Part shown: positions 10,274-22,612 of the stretch, piece by piece
How positions within the stretch are numbered: position 1 is the stretch's first letter
How the letters are laid out: every line of letters starts with the position of its first letter
NCBI GenBank assembly: GCA_029378245.1
Contig: JARKIF010000001.1
Coordinates: forward strand, 2,170,001 to 2,234,000
Length of the DNA stretch: 64,000 bases
Reading direction: 5' to 3'
Source: Roridomyces roridus
Taxonomy: Eukaryota; Basidiomycota; Agaricomycetes; Agaricales; Mycenaceae
Made by a program: the position numbers and the translations under genes
Notes under the pieces: model-generated
Told to the model about the DNA's origin: nothing
The model's database searches: none
The model's input: only the letters and a program-made list of their open reading frames with translations

Positions 10274-12929
10274 TATGGTCCAAGAAGAAAGCGGATCGTG
10301 ATTCCCAGTGAAAACCCGGAAGGAAGGAAGGAAGTATATTTGCACCGCAGCGGTATCGGGAAATATCGCCGGGCATCAAGAAATATCGGAGAATATCGGC
10401 TGGCCTCACATGTATGGTTTCGCGATCGTTGGGCTCGAAAAGTATCGCCTGGGCTCGTGTCTGTTTTGGCTGTATTTTAGAGCATAGAGTATGTAGTGTA
10501 CGGAATAGGTGAGTTCGTTGACCGAGTCACATCAATAAGAATGACTTCTTGCTCGACAACCACCACTACTGTGTCTTGCCCACCCTTCCACTCGCGTCCT
10601 GCATCATTACGGGTTCTGCTTCAACACCCTATCGCTCCTCGCCTACCACCGTCATCGTCATCATGTCCAAGCTTGAAGAAGACGGCCCTAGGCTCGCTTT
10701 TGGCCTGCTTTCCACGCATCATCTCTCGCAAGGGGTCGCTTGACGAGAGAAGAGGAACTCGGTGCGCGATCTTCCCCTCTGCTACGCTACTCCTCTGACA
10801 GTCCATGACCCGTCAGTGCGTATGCCGTGCGCTGGGAACCTCAGCTGGGCACGTCTTTCACATACTCGGTGTCGCTGTATCTACTCACACCCTTTTAGAT
10901 CATATCTTCCCTCAGCCTCCAAACGCGCCTGTCTCGTCGCTCTCTCCCTCTTCCCTCGGTCCAATTCAACAACTTGGACAAGTTCGGATTGTCTTTCCAC
11001 ACCCACTGTCTTGATACTTTCTTTGACGACAGCGGAAGGAATCAGTGCGGGATGCTTCCCTTTTTCTCTGCTCCTACTCACATTCCATCGAGAATAACGT
11101 GGTCACGTCTACGGTCCAAGCGGCTGGCTCAAGAAGGGTGCAGACTCACTTTCACATCGTCGGTACTCTGCCTCGCAAGCTATCAGTTATTAGTTGGTAT
11201 CTGCTTCTGCGTTGTTTTTTCGTCCCTCCTTCCGCTCCTCCTGTCTTCACCTCATCCCCACCGCCGACGACGACACGCCCACACATGCCGGACGAGATCT
11301 TCCCCAAACACAAGTCGTGAAAGTCCTCTCCGTGGCATTTTTTGCGACGCTGAGGTGGGTAACGGCTATGTCCAACTCTTTCCCGACTCGTGCTGATCTT
11401 TCTCTGCCAGAATTGAACACGCCGCCGTCGACTCAGGACCTGGAGGGATGTGTCTCGTGCGTTCTCGTCGGGTCTCGCATGGATCTCTACTCACACGCTT
11501 CAGGTGCTTCTTCTTCCGGATCCTTGGGCTTGACAACGTTTCACGACCGTCTGCGTCTGGCGTAACGGGACCGCAGCTGCCATGCCATTCTCCGCCCTCG
11601 ATCTCGCATTCTCGTACACCACACGGATATCGGGTGCGCAGCTTGGCGAGCGCGCGTACGAGCGGCGGCGGCGCTGCTGGGTAGTGTGGGCGGGCTCGTA
11701 GGTAGTACTAGTAGATTTGTAGGGTATTGGGGAATATACCCATTTTTGAGCCTACAGAATACAGCAATACCGACATCATTCTTGTGGTATCATGCGGGGT
11801 CGAGCTGTATCATTTTGGCCGATTCCGCAAGTCCGAGCCCGCGCGAGCCCCACCGTTACCACAACCACAGGAGGATTCCGTCAGCCTTGGCGAGACGGAT
11901 AGGATAGGATTTAACGGCCGCGCGGTCCCAATGAGGAACAACGGCCGACTATAGCCTACGTACAAGTGCCTCCAATGTACGCCTACAGTCATCTACTAGT
12001 TCCCAACGTTGTGATCGGAATACCGCTGGCAGTGTGAGTCTGCCAGGGCATCCGTCTCGCGAAGCTAGCTAGTAAATGGGTCCGAGATGACCCTACTCAA
12101 CCCAACTCCGTCCATTGTTGCTTTGAACGGTTGCGCCAGCTCCGTTCGAGCAGGCACCCCTGAGCCTACTATGAGCTCCCTGAGGGAATGCGGGGGCCTG
12201 GCGAGCAAGCGACCAGCGGCGGCAACGTCAATGTCGCTCAATGATGAAGTTGGATAGGTGAGGGAGTCGCCACGGTGAATGGGTTCCAGGGCCAAAGGAC
12301 GTCCGACGACGGTTATGTGCAGGGCCGTATGGCCGTATGACCTCTTGTAGAAATCATGCATGTCGGTGCAATTTGACCTGCGAAGGAACAGCCGACATTC
12401 CATGCGCGCGCAACGTGGAGTCGTTTCGCTGTCGAACAAAAATCGTAGTTGGCGGATTTGTTTCCTTCGCTGGCCGTTGGCTGCTATCCTGGTTAAATGA
12501 GGCAGAGTCAGTATGGTGCGCTGCGCAGAAATGTTCAAAAACTTGGCATAATAGTCGGTGCCCGGGATATTTGAGGCCCCTAACCAAGATTGTTTGATCG
12601 CACCCGGAGGCCCGAGACAGAGAAACCTGTAGGGGGAACTCAGGCAAAGAGTCAGTGCGCGAGGTTGTTCGAGCGATGGTCACAGCCGCTACCAATCTCA
12701 TCGGCCCGGTATTGCTGCGGCCCATTGAGGGATCACCGCGTGTGCGCAGTTATACCACAGGGACGGGATCTATAAAGTCATTTTTCATTGAAAAATATCT
12801 GGCTCAAGTGGTAGGCGGAGACGATATAGTGAGCACAAGTGCAGGTCACATGTCAGGCTATTTTGGCTTGACGCAAGTCCAAAATGCAGATCACATGATT
12901 TCAAGTTGAGACACAAGACAGAGACGCAA
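10274..12929. other. No supported gene; possible decayed coding sequence
   Basis: Plus-strand frames between 10490 and 11690 have coding-like patches (for example 11320-11560) but no domain or consistent splice chain that I can defend. A minus frame at 12065-12538 is similar. GGAAGG-type repeats sit at 10318-10332. The start, near 10350-10400, has repeated AATATCG words. Confidence 0.35.
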
Positions 12930-13935
12930 GTGGCAAGTTAAGACGCAACTTGGAGACACAGGTCATGTGACTTCCGAATTAGGCTCTATGAGGAAATTAT
13001 GTGATGGAGATAATTTGAAATACTAAAACTGGAAATTTCCTCATTTGGCCATGTTTTTGCTGCTGGCCTCTGGCTAGACTCGCGACCAGTCGGGTTTAGT
13101 CGGGTGATCACGAGACGAGCAAGGGATCAACCTTCCTAAAACGACTGGGATATTTGGTCATCATTTTGGCAGGACCTGCCAAGCATGAGTTCGGACTTAG
13201 GAAATTTTCTTCGTGAACCTTCAAAAAGAAAGTGTCAAAACATGTATAGAGAAAGTCGCTTATTTTTGGATTCTGAGTCGAACGAGACCAACTTTTTTTC
13301 GAGGGTAAATATGACTTTTGCCACTGAGTGCTGAATTGACAGCGGAACGGTGCCCGAAAGCTCCAATAACGTTGGGAACGTTACCACTACCTCTGCAACA
13401 ACATTCCTAGCATCATCTGCCGCGGTCTTGAAACTCAAACAACTTTTTTTCGCCAAGTCCAAACTCATGTTTCGCTGGCTCACCCAAAAGGGTCACCAGA
13501 TGTCCCAGCCGCTTCGCCGATCGTGATAAGCGCAGCCACGTGAGGCGAACGTGGATGGTCACGAGCCTAGCCTCTGGCATGTTTTGAGATTCTACCACAT
13601 AGGCAACTGAGATTACAAAAGTAGTATCTTTCATTAGTGTAACAGCACATTGATCAAATGAAATTCCAAACACTTTATATCTACCCATTGTTCTCCTCAA
13701 AAAGATACAGTAGTAGACGGACAACAATAACAAGTGGATTCATGATGGGATTCAGAGTTTTCGACACTTTTCAATATCACCTGATCATGGATTATGTAAG
13801 ATCATGGGAACGTGTGATCATATCATCACTTGTATCAGAATCTTGGATCAACATCTGATCTAAAATTGAATCACATGACCTCGTCTGGGAGTTGCGTCCT
13901 GCGTCTGGGAGTTGCGTCTCAACTTGCACTTTTAG
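12920..13935. repeat. AT-rich block bounded by imperfect inverted repeats
   Basis: The left end near 12916-12975 contains CAAGTTAAGACGCAACTTGG and AGGTCATGTGACTTC. The right end near 13868-13935, read on the minus strand, contains GTGCAAGTTGAGACGCAACT and GAGGTCATGTGATTC. The right end also has a direct duplication of about 20 bp (CGTCTGGGAGTTGCGTC twice). The interior is clearly more AT-rich than its surroundings and has no convincing gene. It resembles a non-autonomous DNA element; the outer boundaries and target duplication were not resolved. Confidence 0.4.
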
Positions 13936-15214
13936 GACCTGTGTCCCATGCTTGCCTTGGGTGGTGCTACCACATGATAGGCATCTAGAACCTGTGTCAG
14001 GGCCATATCACCATGTCTAGTCGACTTCCCTGTCCAGCAAAACCTGGGAACTAAACCTGAAAAGATGCATAAACTTGTGTACCACTACATTGAATTAATG
14101 CCTTGCATCTGCACCATTGACACTGTAATTTTCAATGATAAATGCTGTCATAGGGATCGCGATGATGGTGTCCACCGGCATTCTGTGCCCAGAATCGAGC
14201 TCGATGACTTCAACCCTCGATCCAAATGTTGCTCCGCCGGGCCCCAGTAGTTATGCGAGATCGCCGGCTGAGTGCTGTCTTCGTTCGGACAGCCGCCAGC
14301 CATATGGAGCGGTCTTGAAAGTCGAGTCGATGACGAAAAGGTCGAATGTCAATGTTAGCAGACCGTGAGTGTATGACCCTGACGTAGCATGGCCGTGGTG
14401 AAGTGGTCCTCTTGGCGAGGGCGCCAGGTTAGGTGGCAGGACTGAGACCTAACCCCTATCCACTGCCCACCGTCGACGATCCCGGTAGCACTCATTCCCA
14501 AACAACTGGGCGGGGGCGCGCATGCCGATATAGCTTTGCGGCTCATCGCGGGCTTCGGCATTGAGAAGGTGAGATTTGGGCGTTGGCATGGCCGTCTTTG
14601 ACCACCGCGCAGGCACTGCTCTTCACACTGGCCCTACAAGAATCGGGCCCTCGAAGGGGTTTGCCGTCTCGTACGTAGGAGGGATCACAATGTGGCGTGC
14701 ACGGGCGGGGAAGAGAGGGTCCAGCCGAGACGGTGTTCGACGCCGATGAGGATGGAATGAGGTGAGACATGATGGTGGTGAGAGGTTGGCAAGGACATTG
14801 TTGTGTGCATACATATTATAATAATCGATCGAATGTAAATCAAAGTATGTACACAGGCAGGATCCTCAGTCATATTGCATCACACTGGCACGTCAGTCAC
14901 TCAGTGCCATTCGTCTGGCAGCCCGAATATTCGGTCATGTTCAGCGCAAGATGGCTGAGCAACACCCCCGGCTTTCTTCGTAATCATCTCACCGACAGTC
15001 ACTTCCCGTCTCATTCGAGTGGCGCCTACGTCGGGTGTTGGGGGTTTTGGATTTGGGGTACCCGTACCAAGTAGACAAGTATCAATCTTTCAAATTTCAT
15101 ATTGGGATGAATTGAAGCGAGAACCACAGTACAAGGGACATATTCCTCGCCTTCCGCTACCTGACTAACGCCACCCCGGGACTCGTTCCTCTCCCTGAGT
15201 TGGCTAGCAGTCAA
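13936..15214. other. No supported gene
   Basis: Short frames only. A plus frame at 14135-14368 has a hydrophobic start but no partner exons. Nothing else was recognised. Confidence 0.35.
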
Positions 15215-16958
15215 TCACACTCCCTCATCGCTGTGGTCGCAAACTTCAGTGGATCGTGAGAGGAGTTCACGCAAAGGATGTGAACACTTGCCGCAATCGA
15301 GTTCATAGAGGGGCAGGCTGGTGGCGCATACACAGGACAGCTCAGGAGCAGCTTGATTGAAGGTCACTGCGGCGGGTTCGTGCGCAACTCCACGACGCCT
15401 GGCGGCACCGAAAACTCTGCGTTGGATGCAATCGACTTTTGAGGCGGATCGAAGCTTGACTCGGAACGAGTGGCCATCCCGCGGCACCGAGGCTGCATGA
15501 GTGAGCCACGCAATATGGAAATTCAGAGCTCCACGACACCCAGCCACGATGGCTATACCCGCAGCTGCAAGGACTAGGCCACCCCAAGCACGCATCTGCC
15601 CAGACCACTGGTCACCGGTCAGGTTTGTGTCTGGTGTACAAGATGAATGCAAGATGAACGCACTGGACGTCTGGGTGAGTGACCCTTCCAGATCGTCAAC
15701 CTCCCGCCTTCATTAGGCTCGGAGGTGCCCGTGATGAGGAGCTGTGGACTCTCACCGCGGCTTTCGTCGCCCCAATGCACCTGAGAGCTTGTCAATGAAA
15801 TGTGATCCGCGAAGACGTAAAAGCGCACCAGGGGAATGACAAGTTTGCCTATGAGATCGAGTAAGAAGATTGATGTTAAAATGGACAACCTACCGTCGTG
15901 TGGAAGGGTTTGCAGTACGGTCCCGTGCTTTCCGAGCCTTTGGATATACACGCCACCATCTTCAGCGGAGACTGCGACGATGCTTTCCGAGACAAAAGCA
16001 GCTTGCAACGGATTGTTGCTCTTCTTGCACGGCATGGACTTGTTACATTTTATGTGACCATCTGCGATTCGCAGGCGGAATATCTCGCCATGAGCCGCGA
16101 GGGAAACCAGCGAGCGGGACGACGGAGATAGGGCAGTGGGACCGCTAGAAACGCAGGTTGAAGAAGAATCCCATAGATGTGGCAGCAAGACGCTTCACCA
16201 TAGAGATTCCCTGTCGATGGTCCAGACTATCTGCGCCCCATGCTCTAAATTGTCTTCCGAGGTCCGGTAGCTGAAGGCGCTGGGTGAAAAGAATGGTTAT
16301 CCGCATTGCCGAAGTTGAATGAAGACGTACGAAACACGACCAAACTTATAGCTAACAAAAGCGAACGTGCTGTCCGTCGAATGGAACAGCACGGCCGTAA
16401 CATGACCAGCACCTGCGGTAGGCCGAGGGAGATAATGGTCGACGGATCCTAGTGTCAGGTTAGTGCTATGCTGTGAGACAAATACAATGAGATCCGTGCC
16501 ACCGGCAAAGGTTGCAACAATTGCTGCATCCAGATCGTAGCCAATGCCCAGGTATCGACCATCGGAGCGAATGGAAAGGGAATATATCTTCCCGAACAAC
16601 GAGCAACTGTGAAGAACGACAGACGGCTACAAACGTCAGATTGTGTCACCCTTGAACTTGGGGGAAGACATACATGCATAGCCCCAAGAGTAATAGTGCG
16701 GACAACCCCAGTGGCAGTACCGAACGTGAGCAATCCTGGGTCGCCCGGATGCCATGAGATGGCGTGCACACCGGCGAATGTTGGGATGCGTTGAAGCACC
16801 CGAAGCGTGCTGCCGTTGAGGATGAGGATGTCATCTGCACCTGCAGATGCAACGAGCTTCCCGTTGGGGGAAATGGCGATGGCATTGATAGGGCCTTTGT
16901 GAGCGACGACTGCTCCTGCTTGGCGGAACACGGGAATGACCTCGAGCTCTGCGGACAT
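15215..16958 (-). CDS. WD40-repeat-like protein with C-terminal hydrophobic segment (copy A)
   Basis: Exons 16958-16674, 16626-16331, 16270-16199, 16144-15894, 15848-15684 and 15630-15215 join in frame to 494 residues, with all phases agreeing across five introns of 45-60 bp. WD40-like strands are visible: GPINAIAISPNGKLVASAGA near residue 25, IYSLSIRSDGRYLGIGYD, SYRTSEDNLEHGAQIVW (IVWTIDRE) and LLITGTS..GGRLTIWK. A hydrophobic stretch, GGLVLAAAGIAIVAG, follows after about residue 365 and could anchor the protein in a membrane, leaving the predicted beta-propeller on one side. The start aligns with the paralogue at 59169 (IPVF..IAISP against IPIF..IAISP). WD40 propellers are protein-binding platforms; the partner is unknown. 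It faces away from the F-box gene at 18571, an arrangement repeated at 57-60 kb. Confidence 0.65.
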
Positions 16959-18255
16959 TTGAGCTGGGGAAGATGTGAGGCCAGGCGGAACGGACGTTGA
17001 GATTTTATAGCGACACGCGTAGCGCCTCCTTGCAACGTGCATTGCGATAGTCGTCAATGTGCAGTGGAACCCCAGCGAGAATTCTGGATTTCTGAGGAAG
17101 CTACGGACGCCGGACCTTGAAGCGTTTGGCTGAGTTGTCGACGTGGTAAGATACGGTCATGGGCTAATATTAGCTATGGGTCAGAATTATCGCTGATCAT
17201 GACTCAGGCCTCAGGATTACATACCGGTTTGGTTCGGTTCACGACACTACTTCTGTTGTGGAAGGATGGCTGGTCTGGATGCCCGGGAACCGCGCGCACG
17301 TTAGCGACTTGTCAACTGTGTCGTCCCAGCACAGATGAGCTAGTTGGTGGACACGCGGTAGTTTTGCAAGCTTGCTTCGTGGTCGAAGGAATCCTGCTCA
17401 AGTTCTTCCCGTGTCGCTTCCGCGGACGTTCAACATTGTTTTCTTTCACGGCCGGAACGCTTTGCAATTTCAGGGATTCTCGAGACTGTCGAGTTCTCTG
17501 TCTCTAATGTTGCAGTTTAAAATTCGGTTCTGACGCGGCCAATATCGCGAAAACGCAGTACTGTGTTCAAGAACGCGCGTGGACAGCCACCCCCTGAGAA
17601 GTAAAGGTGAATTTGCAACAGCAGATACCTCTTGCTCACCGCAGCGGTCAACGTATCATCGTTCATAAGGTCAAGAACCACAGCAAGATTGCCCGAATCT
17701 CCCGCCAGCTCAACAGCTGCCAGTACTCACCTCACTGTCACACGGGTGGGAAAGCTTTCGAGAATCTTGGAAGAATGATTTCTTGGCTCGTCACCCAACA
17801 ACCTCTTCCAAGTCCATTTTGGCTTTCCGAAGACTTTCAGGCCTTGAAGGTTGACGGAATTCGTTGAAAAGCGGGAGAAACGCCTCTGGACAGCCACCGG
17901 GTCAAAAGCCGGATCAAGACCAGTCCATATTAAATTCATGAGTTGCGCTCCAGATCTCACCTAGGAACATGAAGGTAGGGGGAAACTTAAAAATGCGCCG
18001 CCAACTAATTCGAAATTTAAAATGAGCCGTCTGGAGCTGGAACCAAAAGTGGATGGAAAATACGCACAATCAACGCGACACCGGTGGCATTCAACGTCGC
18101 TGTCTCGGAATTGGGGTGCCAAGAGGATTTTCCAGCCAGTACCAGAGTCTCCATGGTTCTCCGGGAGCTGTCTGCGGCAGCTATGAGCTCCTTGACGGCG
18201 AGAACGCCCCTGTACAGCCACATTCAGTGAAATATTGGAGAAGGGTCGTTTCGAG
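16959..18255. other. Intergenic, possible gene relics on minus strand
   Basis: Minus-strand stretches at 17727-17960 and 18017-18223 look protein-like (for example LAVKELIAAADSSRRTMETL) but do not assemble into one gene. A plus frame at 17199-17507 has no recognised content. Confidence 0.3.
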
Positions 18256-18570
18256 ACGGAAGGAGCGGCCCCAAGAGATAGTAACTGTACACGAGGCCTG
18301 CTTCCCAGTAGATTTTTTACGGGTTCAACCCCACGGCTCGGGCGCTTTAGTGGATGACGCGTTGGTGGTGCCTGACGCGATAAGGTCCTTTCACGAGGAA
18401 AAAGGGAACCCAGTGCGGAATAGGTTTTCTGTGGAATCTGTGCGGATGGTTTAGGTTCAAGTTGTGATTTGATGATCGAACCATATTGGGATGCTTGCTT
18501 TCCTTCGGGACTCCGGCTCCGAGTAGCCGACACTTGACGCGCACCCTCAACTCGTCTTTATTTCTGAGAT
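18256..18570 (+). repeat. Duplicated leader of F-box copy 2
   Basis: Sequence such as GAGACGGAAGGA, GATTTTTTACG, CCCCACGGCTCGGGCGCTTTA and CATATTGGGATGCTTGCT recurs in the same order at 59647-60037, upstream of a truncated F-box gene. It is a different leader from the AATCGGGACAC type. It probably contains the promoter of the 18571 gene. Confidence 0.65.
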
Positions 18571-20119
18571 ATGCACAACGTCTCCCGCACTGCGCTGCAC
18601 TCCCGTCTCGTTGACATTCGGCGCCAGATCGCCTCCTTGCGTGTCGAAGAAGAGCAGTTGGAGCAGGCAATCCGTGCCATGCATATGCTCTACTACCCGA
18701 TACTCTCGATTCCAGTCGAACTCACCATCGTCATTCTCAAGGTGTGCGTAAAGGACGACCCCCAGCATGACCCGTTGGCCCTGTCTCACGTTTGCGGCCA
18801 GTGGCGACAAATAGCTTTGGCCACACCTGAACTCTGGACAAACATACAGTCAGGTAATCGATTTCGCGAACTGTCTCGCCTATTCTGAGCCTTCAACTCC
18901 AGTTATGGAGCTCCCGGTGTGGTTCAACCGGAGCGGTACCTACCCTTTGCACGCACACGTCACCATTCGGTCGTCGGCGGACTTGACGACTCTCAACGGC
19001 TACCTCGTCAACTACCCTTTGCGGTGGAAGACATTGGTCTACGCCATCTCCAACAAAACCCGTTTCGTCTTTCCATCCACCAATCTTCCGAACCTGCGGG
19101 AACTCTCTCTCCACGGCTGTCCACGACCTCCGGTTGCGCGATTGGCTAAATTCGCCCCCGCACTGGAGGAAATGCACCTGGGGTCATCTATTACCTTCAA
19201 TACTCCCAGTGGGCACTCGAAGTTTGTCCATTTGCAGGCGCTTAGCCTCGGTGGAAATCCCCACACATGCTATGACGTACTATGTCTCGTGCCACAGCTC
19301 CAAAGTCTCACTATCTTCCCGGACGCGTACGATGACCTCTTCTCAGGGTTGGAATATGAGCCAATTTTCCTCCCGCAACTCCAAGTGCTCGTCGTGCAGC
19401 GATCAACAACCTTCATCGACTGTCTCAACCTTCCCGCCCTGGGACGTCTAGTGCTAGCTTGCCACCTCCACGAAGAGTCCACTCAAGATGTCAAATCACT
19501 TATATCCAGATCATCATGTTCGATCCGTGCCCTTGAATTCGATGGCAGGCGCGGCGGGACATGGTCCACAGGACTCCTCGAGTATTTTTTCCAGCAGGCC
19601 GATCTGCTCCACGTTCGAGAGCTGACTCTCCGCGATCCACCGGAGGGGCAACTTTGCTACATGCTATGTGACGTTGATGACGTCCTACCTGCCCTGGAGA
19701 TTGTCCGGATAGTGGATTATCAAGGGCTCATCGACATGACAGCGTTGGCCTTGGTGGAGGAGAGGATGGGTGATCATGGCGTGGAGGGTGTGGCCAAGCT
19801 CAAGTCTTGGCAGTTCCTCTTTAACTCTGACGAAAAGAAGCAAGCCGCCGACCTTCTGATAAACCAGGGCCAGGTTATCGACACCTTGATAGAGCTGCGT
19901 TCTCAAGGAAAACTTATCATCGAGGCAAGACATAATAATCGACCGTTTGGCGATACTGACGCATGGGGCCTCAACGACTATCTCGATACAGAGGTTGCAG
20001 TTTTTCTTCTCCTTCGCCTCTGGAACCATTCTGACCAGATTCAGGCTCATGTGAAGAGCAATGGCCGTCAACGCGATCAGAGGCAAGCCGGAGGATTTCC
20101 AGTATACGAGCTGCCGTAG
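18571..20119 (+). CDS. F-box-like protein, two exons (copy 2)
   Basis: Exons 18571-18853 and 18903-20119 flank a 49-bp intron (GTAATC..CCAG) and join in frame to 499 residues. The N-terminus is a coiled coil (DIRRQIASLRVEEEQLEQ). An F-box-like motif at about 45-90 reads YYPILSIPVELTIVILKVC, then LSHVCGQWRQIAL and TPELW. A leucine-rich C-terminal region follows (LPNLRELSLHGC, LQVLVVQRS). It is closest to the copy at 40609 and to the truncated one at 60038. No frame lesion is visible, so it may be the best functional representative. The tail differs from copy 1 after the conserved WGLNDYL segment. An SCF adaptor role is inferred from the family. Confidence 0.75.
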
Positions 20120-20230
20120 TGAATCCTGTATTTGACTTTCGCGACGTCTGAGATAGGAAAGAATGAAAGATTCATTGCATTTGGCATGGAAATGAAGCGC
20201 AAATATTACAACTCGTCCACCCCAGTCAAT

Positions 20231-20803
20231 CTAGTTACCTTTGACCGACCCGGATGCGGATCCCGAAACCAGATTGTGTTGATACCGGGGAGAGACCCAG
20301 TTTGGCGAACCATCCTGTTTCAGGATCAGGACCTTCTCGATCCCCTTGTCTGGATGCGAATGTGGTTTTTCTGTATCGACTTGGTGGGTAGCGTCAACCC
20401 ATTTACCACTTTTCCCTGCCACCCAGACCTGGTTCTTGTTCGACCGGGTGTTATTGTGTACGTAGACGTCTCCGGGGACAAGCTTGGTTTTCCCGGGCAA
20501 GATGGGTTTGTCGATAGGGATGGGAGCCTTGGAGGAGTAGTATACGAATTTAGCACCATTGCGGATGGTGCGTTCTGCGCGTTCAATGAACATTTTGGTC
20601 AAGTCGAAGTCGCGCCCGCCATCCGAGTCGTCACCGGAGGCATCACTCGAGCCGCCATCCGAGGAGTCGTCCTCGGACACTGCGGGCAGTGCATGCATGG
20701 CTCGAGTGATACGCCGGGTAGGGAGGCTTGGAGTCTGGGTGGGGGCCTCAAGCCTATACCGATCCGTCATGATGCGTAGTGGACGAGAATGAATACTTGG
20801 CAA
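20231..20803 (-). CDS. Small acidic/basic protein of unknown family (W)
   Basis: A single-exon frame of 190 codons; an internal ATG at 20770 is an equally possible start. An acidic Ser/Asp/Gly run lies at about residues 43-65. A C-terminal domain of about 120 residues has well-spaced aromatic and glycine residues (GDVYVHNN, NQVWVAGKSGKWVDA, SPNWVSPRY) that looks folded. I do not recognise the family. It lies at the left edge of the duplicated X/Y/Z block but has no counterpart in the second copy, so it was either gained in this copy or lost from the other. Confidence 0.5.
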   Translation of the reverse strand: MPSIHSRPLRIMTDRYRLEAPTQTPSLPTRRITRAMHALPAVSEDDSSDGGSSDASGDDSDGGRDFDLTKMFIERAERTIRNGAKFVYYSSKAPIPIDKPILPGKTKLVPGDVYVHNNTRSNKNQVWVAGKSGKWVDATHQVDTEKPHSHPDKGIEKVLILKQDGSPNWVSPRYQHNLVSGSASGSVKGN

Positions 20804-20859
20804 CTTACTTGACCAGTCGTTCTACTAGTAATTTCTTGGCATTTGTTTTTTTGACACCG

Positions 20860-21505
20860 TTATCGGCGAGGGGCGGAGACGCAGGCGGGGGCGAGGGCGG
20901 GGGTTGCAGAGGCAGCGGCGCATTCAAACTGTTTGAGAGGTCAGTCAGACAAGTAGGGAAGTAGAGGTTGAATCACTTGCGGTTGAATGGGTCGATTGGC
21001 TTGATAGCTCAGGATGCTCAATCTGATAGCGGTCTCAAGATTGCCCAAGGCGACGCCGGTTTCTTGGAACTTTTGGTTACGCAGCAGGGCCTTAACATCT
21101 GGCTCCATCAACTCTGCCGAACCTTCCGCGATTAGTGCGATCGAAGCCATGAAAGGGTCTAAATCTTTCGGGTTTTCGAATTTGCCGGCTAGGTCACCTC
21201 TGATCTGAAAGAGGAGCTCTGGCAAACTCGGCGGGCTACATGCACCGATAATCAGTCAAGGCAGTTGGTACAAACTTTCACTGACGCCGCGGTTGGAGGA
21301 AGTGGGTACCGATTCTTGCGGTTCCTTTCGTAAGTCTTGAAGTTGACTCGCCAAGGCTGCCCGAGTGTGAGTATGAATGGAGCCACGACTGCGGAAATTC
21401 AGACATCCTTGAACGAGGCTCGCTATCACCGATTTCACTGCTTTGCTCCGAGAGATCGAGGCGGCCTACAGGAACGGACACTGGTAATGGTCGAAACCAA
21501 GACAT
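20860..21505 (-). pseudogene. Gene X, copy 1, frameshifted
   Basis: The start MSWF..VPVGRLDL..EQSSEI (21505) matches MPWF..VPVGRLDL..EQSSEI in copy 2. A middle exon reads LLFQIRGDLAGKF and LIAEGSAE. After a GTGATT..ACAG intron a short last exon ends at TAA 20860, at the same aligned position as in copy 2. Between the first and second conserved parts, copy 1 has four extra bases (CATTCATAC against CATAC, near 21375) that shift the frame before WRVNFKTYERNR. The protein would be about 150-170 residues. Family and function are unknown; it is seen only within this duplicated block. Confidence 0.5.
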
Positions 21506-22612
21506 TGCGTGCAAAGGAATGTGAACAGAGTGGTCAAGAGCAAGGTGTAGTCCACGCCTTTCCAGCGCAGTGCTGACCAATTTGTTTATCTCAGTTGGTA
21601 CATCTTGCTCCCGTTCTGCTTCTTCCTCTCCTCCACTGACGCGATGTCCTCCGGATCGGGTCAACCTTTTCAGCCGGCCGTCAGCTACGACAGATCCATG
21701 GGCGTGCCGCCGAAGCCTCTCGTATCTCGACCGTCTCAGCTTCGGATGCTGCACTATCATGTTACGCGGCGTCGTTGTCAAATTGCCATCTGGACCGAGC
21801 CGACAGCCTCCCGGCAGTACACTATCTCAAGTACTAGTATCGAAACCGACCAAACCGACAACAGTGGACTGGTTTCGAAAAGTCGGTCACGGGTCGCTTC
21901 AAGGGCCGATCGCCGACCAGGAAGAGCTCGCCACGCCCAGTTGCATCGCCTCGGACCAAGATTTTCTGATGCTGGTCGTCAGCTCGCTCCCTAGGACAAT
22001 TTCACATCAGCGTACCTTGGCGCAGCGAGCAACGCCCCGACGATCTCATCTCACGAGTTCATTCCATTAGTTCTTGAAGAGAACGGTCGAAGAATAGGTT
22101 GCGCAAAGCAGCACGAAAAAATGGCTTGTAGGGCGCATCGGATCAATGATTGATTTATCTGGATGATGACAACAGCTGCCATCAATCTTGCCGAGGGGAA
22201 CTAGCCGTGCGAGCCGACGGCGTGCTGCATTCAATTTCGACCGCTGCAGTGATAAAGGCAAGCGCTGGGCGGGACAAAGACGACAAGCGCGAGGACCCAG
22301 GGACTGACTCTATACAGGATATAGCATTTTATATTGAGCTGGTCTCAATTCGACGACATACGACACACGACTCTTTGGCATTTGAATTTGATTGTTGATT
22401 TCTCATTTTCTAGGTTTCCATAGCACGCTGGTCGTTGCTCTTATTTGCCCCACACACACCCACTGTTCTGAACCAGACAAGGTCGTATATTTCGACCCGA
22501 ACCCCCCGAGCACTATTCATGATATACCAAAGAGGGGTAGCTAATACAGCTGGTCTCCTCTATTGAATGGATGCGGTATTAAGAAATGACTATTACACGT
22601 CGCATGAGAATC
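21506..22612. other. No supported gene; non-shared part of the duplication
   Basis: The frames at 21570-22070 overlap on one strand and lack a domain. This part is largely missing from the second copy. No repeat structure was recognised. Confidence 0.35.

Noticed and set aside
17961..18533. 190-codon minus-strand open frame
   Set aside because: It overlaps the leader of F-box copy 2 and mixes at least two unrelated parts; no splice support.
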